Positions 7,741 through 16,206 of a DNA stretch of 16,206 nt are shown piece by piece. The position numbers and the translations under genes were made by a program. The notes under the pieces were generated by a model that was not told the DNA's origin, ran no database searches, and saw only the letters and a list, made by a program, of their open reading frames with translations. This DNA comes from Thiotrichaceae bacterium (GTDB taxonomy: Bacteria > Pseudomonadota > Gammaproteobacteria > Thiotrichales > Thiotrichaceae), in assembly GCA_027024625.1 (NCBI GenBank), contig JALVRY010000187.1, positions 1 through 16,206 of the forward strand, in the 5' to 3' direction. The first letter of the stretch is position 1; each line of letters starts with the position of its first letter.

Positions 7741-9363
7741 TTGTCATTTTCAGAATTAGACCTAAATAGCGAGTGTATCGCTACCTTAGAACAAGCAGGT
7801 TACAAAGAACCGACTGAGCTACAGCGGCGACTTATTCCCCTTATCAAGGAGAAGAAGAATGTCTTGGTAAAAAGTCAGTCTGCATCTGGTAAAACAGGAG
7901 CCTTTTTAATCCCCGCAATTAATTACGTTTTAGAGAATCCGTTGGAAGATTATCATGGTGCTAGAGTCATGATACTAACGTCTCGTAAAGATCGTGTTAA
8001 TCAGATTAAGTATACGGTCAAAAAACTAGCGACTAGCCAGAGCTTTCGTTTTGGGTTTATTGTTAGTGGTCGTCCGTATCAACCTCAGATGCGTTTACTT
8101 CGTCGTCCTTTGGATATTATGGTTGCGACACCTGGGCGTTTAAGTGACTTGTCTGATAATGGCAAGGCAGATTTTTCTCAGCTCGAAATGCTTATCGTTG
8201 ATGACCTTGCGTCAATATATCATAAAGAATTTCATGGACTTATTGATAAAATACTAAGTCAACGAACAAGAGAGTATCCTATTGTCTTGTTTGTGCGTGA
8301 TGATGAAAATGTATTAAGTTACGCTAACAGTTTAATTCCTGATGCTGTTGAGTTAGAAGTTGAAGAAGATAAACATCCGCTTGCAAAAATACCACAACGG
8401 CTACAACTGTGTGATGACTATACGCATAAAATCGCCATTATGGATTATCTTTTAGATGACTATCAGGGGGAGTCAACTCTGATTTTCACCTCAACAGATA
8501 AGTCGGCTGCAAACTTAGCAGATAACTTAGCTAACCATGGTCATACTGCTGATGTTGCTAAAGAGTTAACAGAGCAAGAGCAGACAGAAAGTACAGTTTT
8601 AATTGTGAGTGATGAAACCACAACAGCATTACAGTCGTATGATTTTCAACATATTTTACATTTTGAATTGCCCAAATTGACTGATAACTATGTTGCAAGG
8701 ATGGAAGGTAAGCATTGGGATACAAGAACTGAACCCGTTATTGCTTTACTTGGAATACAGGAAAGAGAGTCGCTTAAGCGTATAGAAGAGCTGTTAGGCA
8801 TAGAGATAGAAAAACAAACAATTCCAGGGCTTGAGTCTTTGAACCCGTTTATGACGTTCAAACCTGATTTCTCGTCGAGGAAGTCAAACACAAATAAAAA
8901 TAATAAATCTCATGGTAAACGTCGCAGCGCAGGGCAGTTTGGTAAACGGCGTGGTGGCGATAGAAATAAAAGAGATGCCTCAACAACAGATAGCCAGCGT
9001 AGAACGAAGAAAGGGCGTTTTGGGCGTTTGAGTGGGGGAATACATCGAAAGAGAGAGGAGACATCTTCCTCAGCTAAGCCAGTAAATGGCATAAAAAACA
9101 GAAGTAAATCTCAATCTGCAGGTAAAGCTGGAGCAGGTAAAGCGCGCTCTAATATAAAGACAACAAGCCCTAATAAGGGGTATACCGTTAGAACAAAACA
9201 GAAGAAGACCTTTAAATCACCCAGCGATAGCAACTGGAGTGGAGGTAGAGGTTCTGCCTTTCCAACGATAAAAGACCCACAGGATGCAGCGAAGGATAAA
9301 GATAGCAGTGCAAATGTTGTTATTCGTTATAAAGATAAAAAGCGTTTTTTAAAACAGGAATAG
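7741..9363 (+). CDS. Degenerate RhlE-type DEAD-box protein (pseudohelicase)
   Basis: RhlE-lineage DEAD-box protein, 540 residues from a TTG start. I prefer TTG at 7741 over GTG at 7726: the product then begins MSFSELDLNSE, like RhlE proteins, and GGAAG (7728-7732) lies 8 bases upstream. The Q motif GYKEPTELQ (20-28), Walker A SQSASGKTG (45-53) and TPGR (130-133) remain. Motif II DEAD reads DDLA (154-157). Motif III SAT is absent (LFVRDDEN near 183-190). Motif V, normally ARGLD, reads TTALQ (about 294-298). Motif VI HRIGRTGR is replaced by ARMEGKHW (319-326), and the QxxR region is deleted. RecA2 still ends with an RhlE-like IPGLE. Residues from about 380 to the end are a Lys/Arg/Ser-rich tail, probably RNA-binding. 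ATP-driven unwinding is unlikely; an RNA scaffold or antagonist role is inference. The frame is intact. Confidence 0.85.
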   Translation: MSFSELDLNSECIATLEQAGYKEPTELQRRLIPLIKEKKNVLVKSQSASGKTGAFLIPAINYVLENPLEDYHGARVMILTSRKDRVNQIKYTVKKLATSQSFRFGFIVSGRPYQPQMRLLRRPLDIMVATPGRLSDLSDNGKADFSQLEMLIVDDLASIYHKEFHGLIDKILSQRTREYPIVLFVRDDENVLSYANSLIPDAVELEVEEDKHPLAKIPQRLQLCDDYTHKIAIMDYLLDDYQGESTLIFTSTDKSAANLADNLANHGHTADVAKELTEQEQTESTVLIVSDETTTALQSYDFQHILHFELPKLTDNYVARMEGKHWDTRTEPVIALLGIQERESLKRIEELLGIEIEKQTIPGLESLNPFMTFKPDFSSRKSNTNKNNKSHGKRRSAGQFGKRRGGDRNKRDASTTDSQRRTKKGRFGRLSGGIHRKREETSSSAKPVNGIKNRSKSQSAGKAGAGKARSNIKTTSPNKGYTVRTKQKKTFKSPSDSNWSGGRGSAFPTIKDPQDAAKDKDSSANVVIRYKDKKRFLKQE

Positions 9364-9409
9364 TTTTCGAGGAAGTGTGCTCCCAATCAATCCACTCCTG
9401 ATGGTTTTC

Positions 9410-11101
9410 TTATTTCTGTCCACGCTTAGTCTCATTTCTAAACGTACGGTACTGTTCCAATAAGCCCTTAGTCGATGAATCATGCTGATAAATGTCATTG
9501 CCTGACTCTAGCTCTTCCAGTACTTTTTCTGTGAGGTGCTTGCCTAATTCAACACCCCATTGGTCATAAGAATTTAGATTCCAGATAATCCCTTGCACAA
9601 AGATTTTATGCTCATACATGGCGATAAGCGAGCCAAGTGTTCGGGGGGTTAGTTCTTTAAATATAATTGAGTTACTGGGCTGGTTTCCCTCAAATTCCAT
9701 ATGGGGAATTCGTTCTTCAACATCTTTTAATTTTACACCTGCTGCTTTGAGCTGTTGTCGCGTTTCCTCTTGGGATCGACCTATCATAAGGGCTTCTGTT
9801 TGAGCGAGAAAGTTTGAAACAAGAATATTTCGGTGGTGTTGATTGCAGGTTGCGTGAGTTGTCGCTCCGATGATGAAATCGGTAGGGATTAACTTTGTAC
9901 CTTGATGGATGAGTTGGTAGAAAGCGTGTTGTCCATTATTGCCTTCAGCTCCCCAAACGATAGATCCTGTAGAGTAATCTATGCGTCTACCCTCTCTATC
10001 AACAGATTTTCCATTGCTTTCCATGTCTGCTTGTTCAAGGTAGGCCGGAAATTCTCTTAAATAATAGTCGTAGGGTAAAACAGCACTGGATTCAGCTTTA
10101 AAAAAGTTGTTATACCAAATGCCGAGCAGCCCCATAATAACGGGAATATTTTTTTCTAAGGGAGCTTCTTGAAAGTGTTGATCCATTGCATGAGCACCTT
10201 CGAGCAATTCAATAAAATGCTTCATGCCAACGGCAAGTACAATGCTTAAACCGATAGCAGACCATAGTGAATATCGACCACCCACCCAATCCCAAAATTC
10301 AAACATATTGTCGGGGTCAATGCCAAATGCGGTGACTTCTTTTTTATTTGTTGATATTGCAACAAAGTGTTTTGCAACATCTTTTTCCGTAGCTCCCCAA
10401 TCTAAAAACCATTTTTTTGCAGTTAATGCATTTCGAAGTGTTTCTTGGGTGGTGAATGTTTTTGATGCAACAACAAATAATGTGGTTTCTGGATTAAGTT
10501 CTTCTCCTTTTAAGATGCTTTCCGCATGTGATGAATCAACATTAGAAAGAAAATGAATATTTAATCTTTCATGGTGGTATTGTGTCAATGCTCGACAGAC
10601 CATTTTAGGCCCTAAGTCTGATCCACCAATGCCAATATTGACAATATCGGTAATTCGTTCGCCTGTGTAGCCTTTCCAGTCACCTTGTCGTACTTTGCGA
10701 GCAAAGGTTTCCATTTTATCTAAAACAGCCTGTACCTTTGGCATGACATCTATACCATCAACATAAACAGGTGTGTTAGATCGATTTCTTAATGCGGTAT
10801 GGAGTGCAGCTCGTCCTTCTGTGTTGTTTATCTTTTCACCAGAAAACATCTTGTCACGCCATTGGGTAACATTACATTGTTTTGCCAAGGAGAGTAGATG
10901 TTGCATTGTCTCTTTAGTTATTCTGTTTTTTGAGTAATCAAATAGAATAGATTCAAAGTGTAGTGAAAACTTTGAGAATCTATCTTTATCTTCCGCAAAT
11001 AGTATTTTCATTTTTTTAGTATTGATTGCAGAATAATGCTGTTCAAGATTTATCCACGCAGGGCTAGATGTAAGTGTTGGTGTATCGTTACTTTGTGACA
11101 T
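9410..11101 (-). CDS. pgi: Glucose-6-phosphate isomerase
   Basis: Interconverts glucose 6-phosphate and fructose 6-phosphate in glycolysis and gluconeogenesis; cytoplasmic. The 563 residues are slightly longer than the 549 of E. coli. The two SIS sugar-phosphate-binding folds are recognisable, with [11 protein letters not shown] at 155-165. Both family signatures are present: [14 protein letters not shown] (271-284) and [11 protein letters not shown] (511-521). By alignment with the E. coli enzyme the active-site residues are Glu361 in MESNGKS, His392 in [12 protein letters not shown] and Lys521. The start is the ATG complementary to 11099-11101; the only Shine-Dalgarno candidate, GGGG, is about 14 bases upstream and weak. 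Convergent with the pseudohelicase across 46 bases. It lies downstream of dnaE, where accA is often found in related bacteria, separated by a MITE-like element. Confidence 0.98.
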   Translation of the reverse strand: MSQSNDTPTLTSSPAWINLEQHYSAINTKKMKILFAEDKDRFSKFSLHFESILFDYSKNRITKETMQHLLSLAKQCNVTQWRDKMFSGEKINNTEGRAALHTALRNRSNTPVYVDGIDVMPKVQAVLDKMETFARKVRQGDWKGYTGERITDIVNIGIGGSDLGPKMVCRALTQYHHERLNIHFLSNVDSSHAESILKGEELNPETTLFVVASKTFTTQETLRNALTAKKWFLDWGATEKDVAKHFVAISTNKKEVTAFGIDPDNMFEFWDWVGGRYSLWSAIGLSIVLAVGMKHFIELLEGAHAMDQHFQEAPLEKNIPVIMGLLGIWYNNFFKAESSAVLPYDYYLREFPAYLEQADMESNGKSVDREGRRIDYSTGSIVWGAEGNNGQHAFYQLIHQGTKLIPTDFIIGATTHATCNQHHRNILVSNFLAQTEALMIGRSQEETRQQLKAAGVKLKDVEERIPHMEFEGNQPSNSIIFKELTPRTLGSLIAMYEHKIFVQGIIWNLNSYDQWGVELGKHLTEKVLEELESGNDIYQHDSSTKGLLEQYRTFRNETKRGQK

Positions 11102-11220
11102 TTAGTTTCATTTTCCCCAGTTTTGCATTCTTTTTTCTAAAAGAACCAAATATTAAACATGAGTCGTTACGGTATGCAGTAGCTTATTAGTTCTCGAGCA
11201 AGCTCCCAGTTTTATTATTA

Positions 11221-11382
11221 CCTGAGTCCGTGACTTCACTACGGCACAGTGAATAAGCTATTGATTCATCACGGGCTTAGAAAATGCCTACTTAACCTAA
11301 GGGTGAAGCTAAGATTTTTTAAAATCCCGTGCTAAACCAATATCTTATCCCCTGTTATCCGTATTGAAGTCACGGATTCAGG
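11221..11382. mobile_element. MITE-like element abutting the dnaE stop codon
   Basis: The terminal arms 11219-11244 and 11359-11384 are reverse complements at 24 of 26 positions; the ends are CCTGAGTCCGTGACTTCA on the left and the matching TGAAGTCACGGATTCAGG on the right. Pairing continues inward (ATAAGCTATTG against ATAAGATATTG, then CACGGG on both), so nearly the whole unit folds into one long imperfect hairpin. TATTA occurs directly on both sides (11216-11220 and 11383-11387), as expected for a 5-bp target duplication. The right copy overlaps the TAA of dnaE, whose reading frame is unaffected. It may now act as the dnaE transcription terminator. Confidence 0.72.
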
Positions 11383-11384
11383 TA

Positions 11385-14300
11385 TTAATATTCGATTTTA
11401 ATAGATGCGTTGCCAAAAAGATGTTTCACTTTTTTTAGACTCTCTTGTTGTAAGGGAGCCTGATAAGCTGATCCCAGTTGTAGACTTACTGATGATGATT
11501 TTGTTTTATAGTTAATAAAAATAGGACAACTTGCTTTGTCTTGCAAAGAAAGTAAGTCCTTAAAACTACTGTTTATTTCTGAAATAAATTTTGAGCTATT
11601 TCTTTGGTCAATATTGATAAGCAAGCGGCGAGCAAAAGCAGCTCTTGCACTATCTATATTATGTAATGTTTCAACCCTTAGTCGAGTATTTCCAGACCAA
11701 TCTGTATTTAATTTACCCTCGATAATGAGCACTTCGTCTTTGATAATGAGTTCTTCACTTTCACTTAATACATCATCAAAAATCATCAATTCATAATAGG
11801 CTGATTGGTCATCTAGCTTAATAAAAGCGCGTTTGCCGCGATCTGTAGATTGAAAACGAATATCAGAGACTAAGCCTGCAATTAAAACAGGAAGCTTATT
11901 ATATTTTTGCTGTCCATCATCTTCGACTAAATCAATGAGTCGGTGGGTTGTTATTTGTGAAAGCTCCGCTTTATATTCATTGATAGGGTGGCCTGTTAAG
12001 TATAAACCTAGGGCAATTTTTTCTAACTTTAAGCGCTCCCGTTCTGGCCATTCTTCTAATTCAGGGCAGACATGACTGTCATTTTCAATAGCCATAGCAC
12101 CACCAAAGAGATCTGCTTGGCCAATGCCTTGGTCTCGATGATGTTGGCTGGACATGCGTAAGGCCTCTGGCAGGAACTCCATTAAGCTATGACGATTAGC
12201 ACCTGTATTATCAAAAGCACCCGCTTTAATCAGTGTTTCAAGTATGCGTTTATTTATTTTTTGTGAATCAATACGTTCACATAAATTAGCTAAAGATTGA
12301 TAGTTTCCATTCTTGAGCCGTTCTTCGGTAATAAGATTTAGTATGCCTTCTCCCGCACCTTTGATTGCTCCCATTCCATAAACCACATGCCCCTTATCAT
12401 TGACAGTAAAGCGATATTCAGACTGATTAATGTCAGGAGGAACGATTGTTAAACCTAGCTGGCGGCAGTCATCAATCAGCATGACAACTTTTTCTGTGTT
12501 GTCCATATCAGCAGAAAGGACGGCTGCCATAAATTCAGCAGGATAATGTGCCTTGAGCCATGCGGTTTGATACGAGACGAGTGCATAAGCAGCGGAGTGA
12601 GATTTATTGAATCCGTAACCTGCAAATTTTTCCATTAAATCAAAAATGTAGGTAGCGACGGATTCTTCTACATTATTTTCTAAGGCTCCTTTCATAAAGA
12701 TAGAACGCTGCTTTTCCATCTCTTCTGCTTTCTTCTTTCCCATTGCTCGGCGTAGCAAGTCTGCTCCGCCAAGTGAGAAGTTACCAAGTACTTGGGCAAT
12801 TTGCATAACTTGTTCTTGGTAAAGTATGACCCCATAGGTAGGTTCAAGCACAGGTTCTAGGGCAGGGTGAGGGTATTCAACTTCAGCAATACCATGTTTA
12901 CGATTGACAAAGTCATCTACCATGCCAGAACCCAAAGGGCCTGGGCGATAAAGCGCAACCAAGGCAACAATATCTTCGAAAACATCAGGCTGTAATCGTT
13001 TGATCAACTCTTTCATCCCGCGTGATTCTAGTTGGAATACAGCGGTTGTTTTTTGGGCTTTTAATAAGTCGAAGGTAGCCGTATCTTCCAAACTAATACG
13101 TTCAATTTCTACGATTTCTTCATTGTTTTCTCGTTTCTTTTTATTGATGGTTTTTAATGCCCAGTCAATAATGGTGAGGTTTCTCAAGCCTAAGAAGTCA
13201 AACTTGACCAAGCCCACGGCTTCAACGTCATTTTTATCAAATTGAGAAACAACGCCAGAGCCATCTGCCTCACAATAAAGCGGGGTAAAGTCGGTTAGGT
13301 CAGAGGGGGATATTAGAACACCACCCGCGTGCTTTCCGACATTTCGGGAAAGTCCTTCAAGGCTGAGTCCCATGTCTAAAACGGCTTTAACTTCTTCGTC
13401 TGAATCGTAGGCCTCTTTTAATTCTTCTGATTCTTGTAGGGCTTTAGTCAATGTCATGCCAATTTCAAAAGGGATTTGCTTGGCGATACGGTCTACAAAG
13501 CCATAAGGGTGCCCGTAAACACGACCGACATCACGCACAACAGCTTTAGCTGCCATTGAACCATACGTGATAATTTGTGAGACTTTTTCTTTGCCGTAAT
13601 GTCGTGAGACATAATCAATAACTCGATCACGATTATCCATACAGAAATCAATGTCGAAGTCTGGCATGGATACCCGTTCAGGGTTTAGGAATCGCTCGAA
13701 TAGAAGATCATATTCTAATGGATCAAGGTCAGTTATTTTTAAGGCATAAGCAACCAAAGAACCTGCTCCAGAACCACGACCAGGCCCAACAGGAATATCA
13801 TTATCTTTTGACCATTGGATAAAATCAGCAACGATTAAGAAGTAACCGGGGAAGCCCATCTCATTAATAACGGCTAATTCAGTTTCTAGGCGTTCATCAT
13901 AAGGTTTGCGTTTTTCTGCAAAGTCATCAGCTTCTCTGTCTAATAAAAATGTCAGACGTTCTTCAAGGCCCTCTTTGGATAACTGGCAAAAGTATTCCGC
14001 CTCGGTTAAACCATCGGGGATGGGGAAGGCGGGTAGATAGTTTTTGCCTAGGGTAAGGCTAACATTACAGCGTTTAGCGATTTCTATTGTATTCTCAATG
14101 GCTTCTGGAATATCTGAAAATAATTCAGACATTTCCTCAGGCGTTTTGAGATATTGCTGATTGCTATAAATCTTAGGGCGATTAGGATCATCTAAGACAT
14201 AGCCATCAGAGATGCAAACACGGGCTTCGTGAGCTTCAAAGTCATCCTGCTCAAGAAAACGGACATCGTTGGTTGCAACGACAGGTGTTTCTGTTTCGTA

Positions 14301-14855
14301 AGCTAAGTCAATTGCGGCATGGAGATATTCTTCTTCTTTATCGCGTTGGGTGCGTTGTAACTCAATATAGAAGCGGTTAGGAAATACGCTGTTCCAATGT
14401 TGTAAGCAGTGTTTGGCATTTTCGTAATTATCAGCTAGTAGAGCTTGTCCAATATCGCCATCTCTCCCTGCTGATAGTGCGATGATGCCTTCGCTGTATT
14501 CTGCAACCCATTCTTTTGTAACTAATGGGGTATTATGAGCTTGCCCTTCTAAATAACTTTTTGAAATTAATTTGGTTAGGTTTCTATAACCAGTATTATT
14601 TTGACAAAGTAAAATGAGATGGTTGTAATCTGCACTTTTGCCTATTTGAACATGAATATCCGCACCAAAAATAGGTTTTAACCCTGCCCCCATCATGGTG
14701 TTATAAAACTTCACCATGGCGTACAAATTCATCCGATCTGTCATTGCAACAGCAGGCATATTGCTAGCTTTAGTTGCAGCCATTAAATTTTTTAGTCGAA
14801 TAGTACTGTCATTGAGTGAATATTCAGTATGAAGACGTAGATGCACGAAACTCAT
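11385..14855 (-). CDS. dnaE: DNA polymerase III alpha subunit
   Basis: Catalytic subunit of the replicative polymerase. At 1156 residues it is near-identical in length to the E. coli protein (1160). Domains: N-terminal PHP (about 1-270, beginning MSFVHLRLHTEYSL); palm and thumb with GPGRGSGAGS (357-366) and the metal-binding PDFDIDF, placing Asp401 and Asp403 at the E. coli positions, plus Asp553 in KFDFLGL as the third; fingers with GYGFNKSHSAAYA (746-758); a clamp-binding motif QADLF (913-917); an OB fold around 985-1065; and a tau-binding-type C-terminal tail. The start is the ATG complementary to 14853-14855, with a weak Shine-Dalgarno. It follows rnhB by 29 bases, so co-transcription is likely. 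The stop codon touches a MITE-like insertion. Confidence 0.98.
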   Translation of the reverse strand: MSFVHLRLHTEYSLNDSTIRLKNLMAATKASNMPAVAMTDRMNLYAMVKFYNTMMGAGLKPIFGADIHVQIGKSADYNHLILLCQNNTGYRNLTKLISKSYLEGQAHNTPLVTKEWVAEYSEGIIALSAGRDGDIGQALLADNYENAKHCLQHWNSVFPNRFYIELQRTQRDKEEEYLHAAIDLAYETETPVVATNDVRFLEQDDFEAHEARVCISDGYVLDDPNRPKIYSNQQYLKTPEEMSELFSDIPEAIENTIEIAKRCNVSLTLGKNYLPAFPIPDGLTEAEYFCQLSKEGLEERLTFLLDREADDFAEKRKPYDERLETELAVINEMGFPGYFLIVADFIQWSKDNDIPVGPGRGSGAGSLVAYALKITDLDPLEYDLLFERFLNPERVSMPDFDIDFCMDNRDRVIDYVSRHYGKEKVSQIITYGSMAAKAVVRDVGRVYGHPYGFVDRIAKQIPFEIGMTLTKALQESEELKEAYDSDEEVKAVLDMGLSLEGLSRNVGKHAGGVLISPSDLTDFTPLYCEADGSGVVSQFDKNDVEAVGLVKFDFLGLRNLTIIDWALKTINKKKRENNEEIVEIERISLEDTATFDLLKAQKTTAVFQLESRGMKELIKRLQPDVFEDIVALVALYRPGPLGSGMVDDFVNRKHGIAEVEYPHPALEPVLEPTYGVILYQEQVMQIAQVLGNFSLGGADLLRRAMGKKKAEEMEKQRSIFMKGALENNVEESVATYIFDLMEKFAGYGFNKSHSAAYALVSYQTAWLKAHYPAEFMAAVLSADMDNTEKVVMLIDDCRQLGLTIVPPDINQSEYRFTVNDKGHVVYGMGAIKGAGEGILNLITEERLKNGNYQSLANLCERIDSQKINKRILETLIKAGAFDNTGANRHSLMEFLPEALRMSSQHHRDQGIGQADLFGGAMAIENDSHVCPELEEWPERERLKLEKIALGLYLTGHPINEYKAELSQITTHRLIDLVEDDGQQKYNKLPVLIAGLVSDIRFQSTDRGKRAFIKLDDQSAYYELMIFDDVLSESEELIIKDEVLIIEGKLNTDWSGNTRLRVETLHNIDSARAAFARRLLINIDQRNSSKFISEINSSFKDLLSLQDKASCPIFINYKTKSSSVSLQLGSAYQAPLQQESLKKVKHLFGNASIKIEY

Positions 14856-14884
14856 ATTATTTGATTTCTCATCGAATTTAGGTG

Positions 14885-15448
14885 TTAGCCAAGCAACTTT
14901 TTAACTGGGGCAAAACTTTGTCTATGGAGTGGAGTAACGCCATATTTTTCAAGTGCTTCTTTATGCTTTTTGGTCGGATAGCCTTTATGTTTAGCAAAAC
15001 CATATTGTGGGTAAATCTTATCTAATTCTAGCATTTCCTGATCTCTGGCAACTTTTGCGATGATAGATGCTGCTCCAATTTCTGGAATAAGTGCATCACC
15101 CTTGATAATTGCTTCCATAGAATAGTCCATGTCTGGACATCGGTTACCATCAATTTGCACATGATCAGGGATTATGCTTAAACTTTCTACAGCCCGTTTC
15201 ATTGCAAGCAAACTTGCTTGAAGAATATTTATTTCATCGATCTCTTCAGCCTCTGCTCGCCCTAGACTCCAACTTAGTGCTTTTTCTTTGATTTCAGCAT
15301 TTAATAATATTCTCTTTTTTTCACTTAGTTTTTTTGAGTCTGTTAATCCTTCAATGGGATTATTGGGATCTAAGATAACAGCGGCAGCAACAACAGCTCC
15401 AACCAATGGTCCTCGTCCAACCTCATCGACTCCCGCAATATATTTCAT
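14885..15448 (-). CDS. rnhB: Ribonuclease HII
   Basis: Endonuclease that nicks the RNA strand of RNA-DNA hybrids and removes single misincorporated ribonucleotides. At 187 residues it is a compact but complete type 2 RNase H. The N-terminus [19 protein letters not shown] carries the DEVGRG signature; the expected metal-binding residues are Asp8, Glu9, Asp100 in QIDGNRCP and Asp118 in [21 protein letters not shown] (35-46) and the C-terminal [13 protein letters not shown] (154-166) and HRQSFAPVK (175-183) are also typical. The ATG complementary to 15446-15448 gives the canonical N-terminus; the Shine-Dalgarno is weak. First gene of rnhB-dnaE, a conserved gammaproteobacterial pair, but here the usual upstream lpxB is replaced by a divergent unrelated gene. 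Confidence 0.97.
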   Translation of the reverse strand: MKYIAGVDEVGRGPLVGAVVAAAVILDPNNPIEGLTDSKKLSEKKRILLNAEIKEKALSWSLGRAEAEEIDEINILQASLLAMKRAVESLSIIPDHVQIDGNRCPDMDYSMEAIIKGDALIPEIGAASIIAKVARDQEMLELDKIYPQYGFAKHKGYPTKKHKEALEKYGVTPLHRQSFAPVKKLLG

Positions 15449-15648
15449 TATTGTCTACTCTGTTTTTTTGGTGAATGAATCATATTTTAAAGAGAGGTAA
15501 AAAACTATATTGCTTTCTTGTATATCGCGTAATCAATATTTTCGATATAATTAATAGTTGCATTAAGGGGTCTGGGTATTCATATGAGAATCTATTTTGG
15601 GATAAGTTTTCTAATTAAAATACGCCTTTAATGATGAGGAAAAAGTAT

Positions 15649-15667
15649 TATCAATTTATGATTGATA
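15649..15667. promoter_or_regulatory. Operator-like palindrome upstream of membrane protein gene
   Basis: TATCAAT and ATTGATA form a perfect 7-bp dyad around a 5-base spacer, ending about 33 bases before the ATG at 15701. It has no U-tract and lies within the likely promoter-leader region, so it could be a regulator site or simply a small leader hairpin. No convincing -35/-10 pair was found beside it. Confidence 0.25.
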
Positions 15668-15700
15668 GAGTTGTCCTTGTGCTACAAACACGGAGTAAGC

Positions 15701-16206
15701 ATGACGAAAGAAGTCAAAGATGATGTAAATCAGCAAGATGATGAGCTGAATGAAGCAATAGAGTCGTTTGAGACGCGTTGGAAATATGCCGTTTTTCCTG
15801 CAATGATTGCCTTTGTGATTTTAGCAGGATTTGGTTTTTATTTGATTTACGGTATGTTGCAGAGAATGGAAGACTTGGCTGAAGATATTAATGATATGTC
15901 AAAAGTGATGATTGAGTCTCTTCCTGTAATGCAGGGTGGTGTTGTTGGTATGTCTTCTCGTATGCAGTGGATAGGGGAAGATTTGCGAGGCATGCGTCAA
16001 GATGTAAGCAAGTTAAGTACAGTCATTCAGCAAACGATGCCGAATATGGAGGGTAAAGTGGGTGATATGTCGAAAAATATTAGTGATATGACTTACGCAA
16101 CTTCATCAATGGCAACGACAACGCAAAATATGGGACAAAACCTTTGGAATATGAATCGTAATTTCTCAAAGCCACTTTCTATGATGAGAAAAATGATGCC
16201 TTGGGG
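15701..16206 (+). CDS. Unrecognised single-span membrane protein with heptad methionines, 3' end beyond window
   Basis: I do not recognise this gene. The 168 codons present start at an ATG preceded by GGAG (15692-15695) at good spacing. An acidic N-terminus of about 27 residues (MTKEVKDDVNQQDDELNEAI) is followed by one strong hydrophobic span at about 29-52. After it comes a long, probably helical segment with methionines at exact seven-residue intervals: 70, 77, 84, 98 (Ile at 91, Leu at 105), then, after a phase shift, 116, 123, 130, 137, 144 and 151. Such spacing predicts a coiled coil with methionine in a core position. The segment ends with a Met-rich SMMRKMMPW at the window edge. No catalytic motif is visible. 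By topology it may be an anchored oligomeric protein; it resembles methyl-accepting-type helices only in being periodic. It is divergent from rnhB. Confidence 0.8.
   Translation, partial: MTKEVKDDVNQQDDELNEAIESFETRWKYAVFPAMIAFVILAGFGFYLIYGMLQRMEDLAEDINDMSKVMIESLPVMQGGVVGMSSRMQWIGEDLRGMRQDVSKLSTVIQQTMPNMEGKVGDMSKNISDMTYATSSMATTTQNMGQNLWNMNRNFSKPLSMMRKMMPW

Noticed and set aside
8688..9092. Minus-strand open frames opposite the basic tail of the helicase-like gene
   Set aside because: Overlapping low-complexity translations of the Lys/Arg-rich tail; no initiation signals or family features.
7741..9363. Motif loss in the helicase explained by frameshift or sequencing error
   Set aside because: The frame is continuous for 540 codons and residues on both sides of each altered motif still align with RhlE, so these are substitutions and small deletions, not frame errors.
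9364..9409. Terminator between the helicase-like gene and pgi
   Set aside because: Only a very short imperfect pairing (AGTG with CACT) is visible in the 46-base gap; insufficient for a call.

Overview
The window looks like chromosomal DNA from an AT-rich gammaproteobacterium. Two gene blocks typical of that class are recognisable: ffh divergent from ypjD-yfjD, and rnhB-dnaE. A sulfur-oxidising or Thiotrichales-like host is possible, judging from the style of the small membrane protein at the right edge and the many small inverted-repeat elements. That is inference only; the lineage cannot be fixed from the sequence.

Layout, left to right. Minus strand: 5' part of ffh (SRP GTPase), cut by the window edge. 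Plus strand: ypjD (CcsA-like membrane protein) and yfjD (CNNM/CBS/CorC-type membrane protein), separated by one base. A short convergent gap follows, holding a perfect 13-bp hairpin and a 21-bp tandem duplication that covers the next gene's stop codon. Minus strand: a 1157-residue protein that I assign to the pyrophosphate-dependent PEP carboxykinase family. Then comes a gene-free kilobase (6704-7725) with two MITE-like inverted-repeat elements, other palindromes and a possible regulated promoter. Plus strand: an RhlE-type DEAD-box protein whose catalytic motifs are mostly destroyed although the frame is intact. Minus strand: pgi, a third MITE-like element abutting the dnaE stop codon, dnaE and rnhB. 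Plus strand at the right edge: the start of an unrecognised single-span membrane protein with methionines at exact seven-residue spacing.

Together the genes cover protein targeting (ffh), envelope functions (ypjD, yfjD), central carbon metabolism (pgi and the PPi-PEPCK candidate), replication and RNA-DNA hybrid repair (dnaE, rnhB), and RNA-related function (the degenerate helicase). rnhB and dnaE are probably co-transcribed, as are ypjD and yfjD. The best candidates for new biology are the RhlE-derived pseudohelicase with its long basic tail, the PPi-PEPCK in a mobile-element-rich neighbourhood, and the heptad-methionine membrane protein. I saw no CRISPR array, tRNA, rRNA, intact transposase or phage gene.
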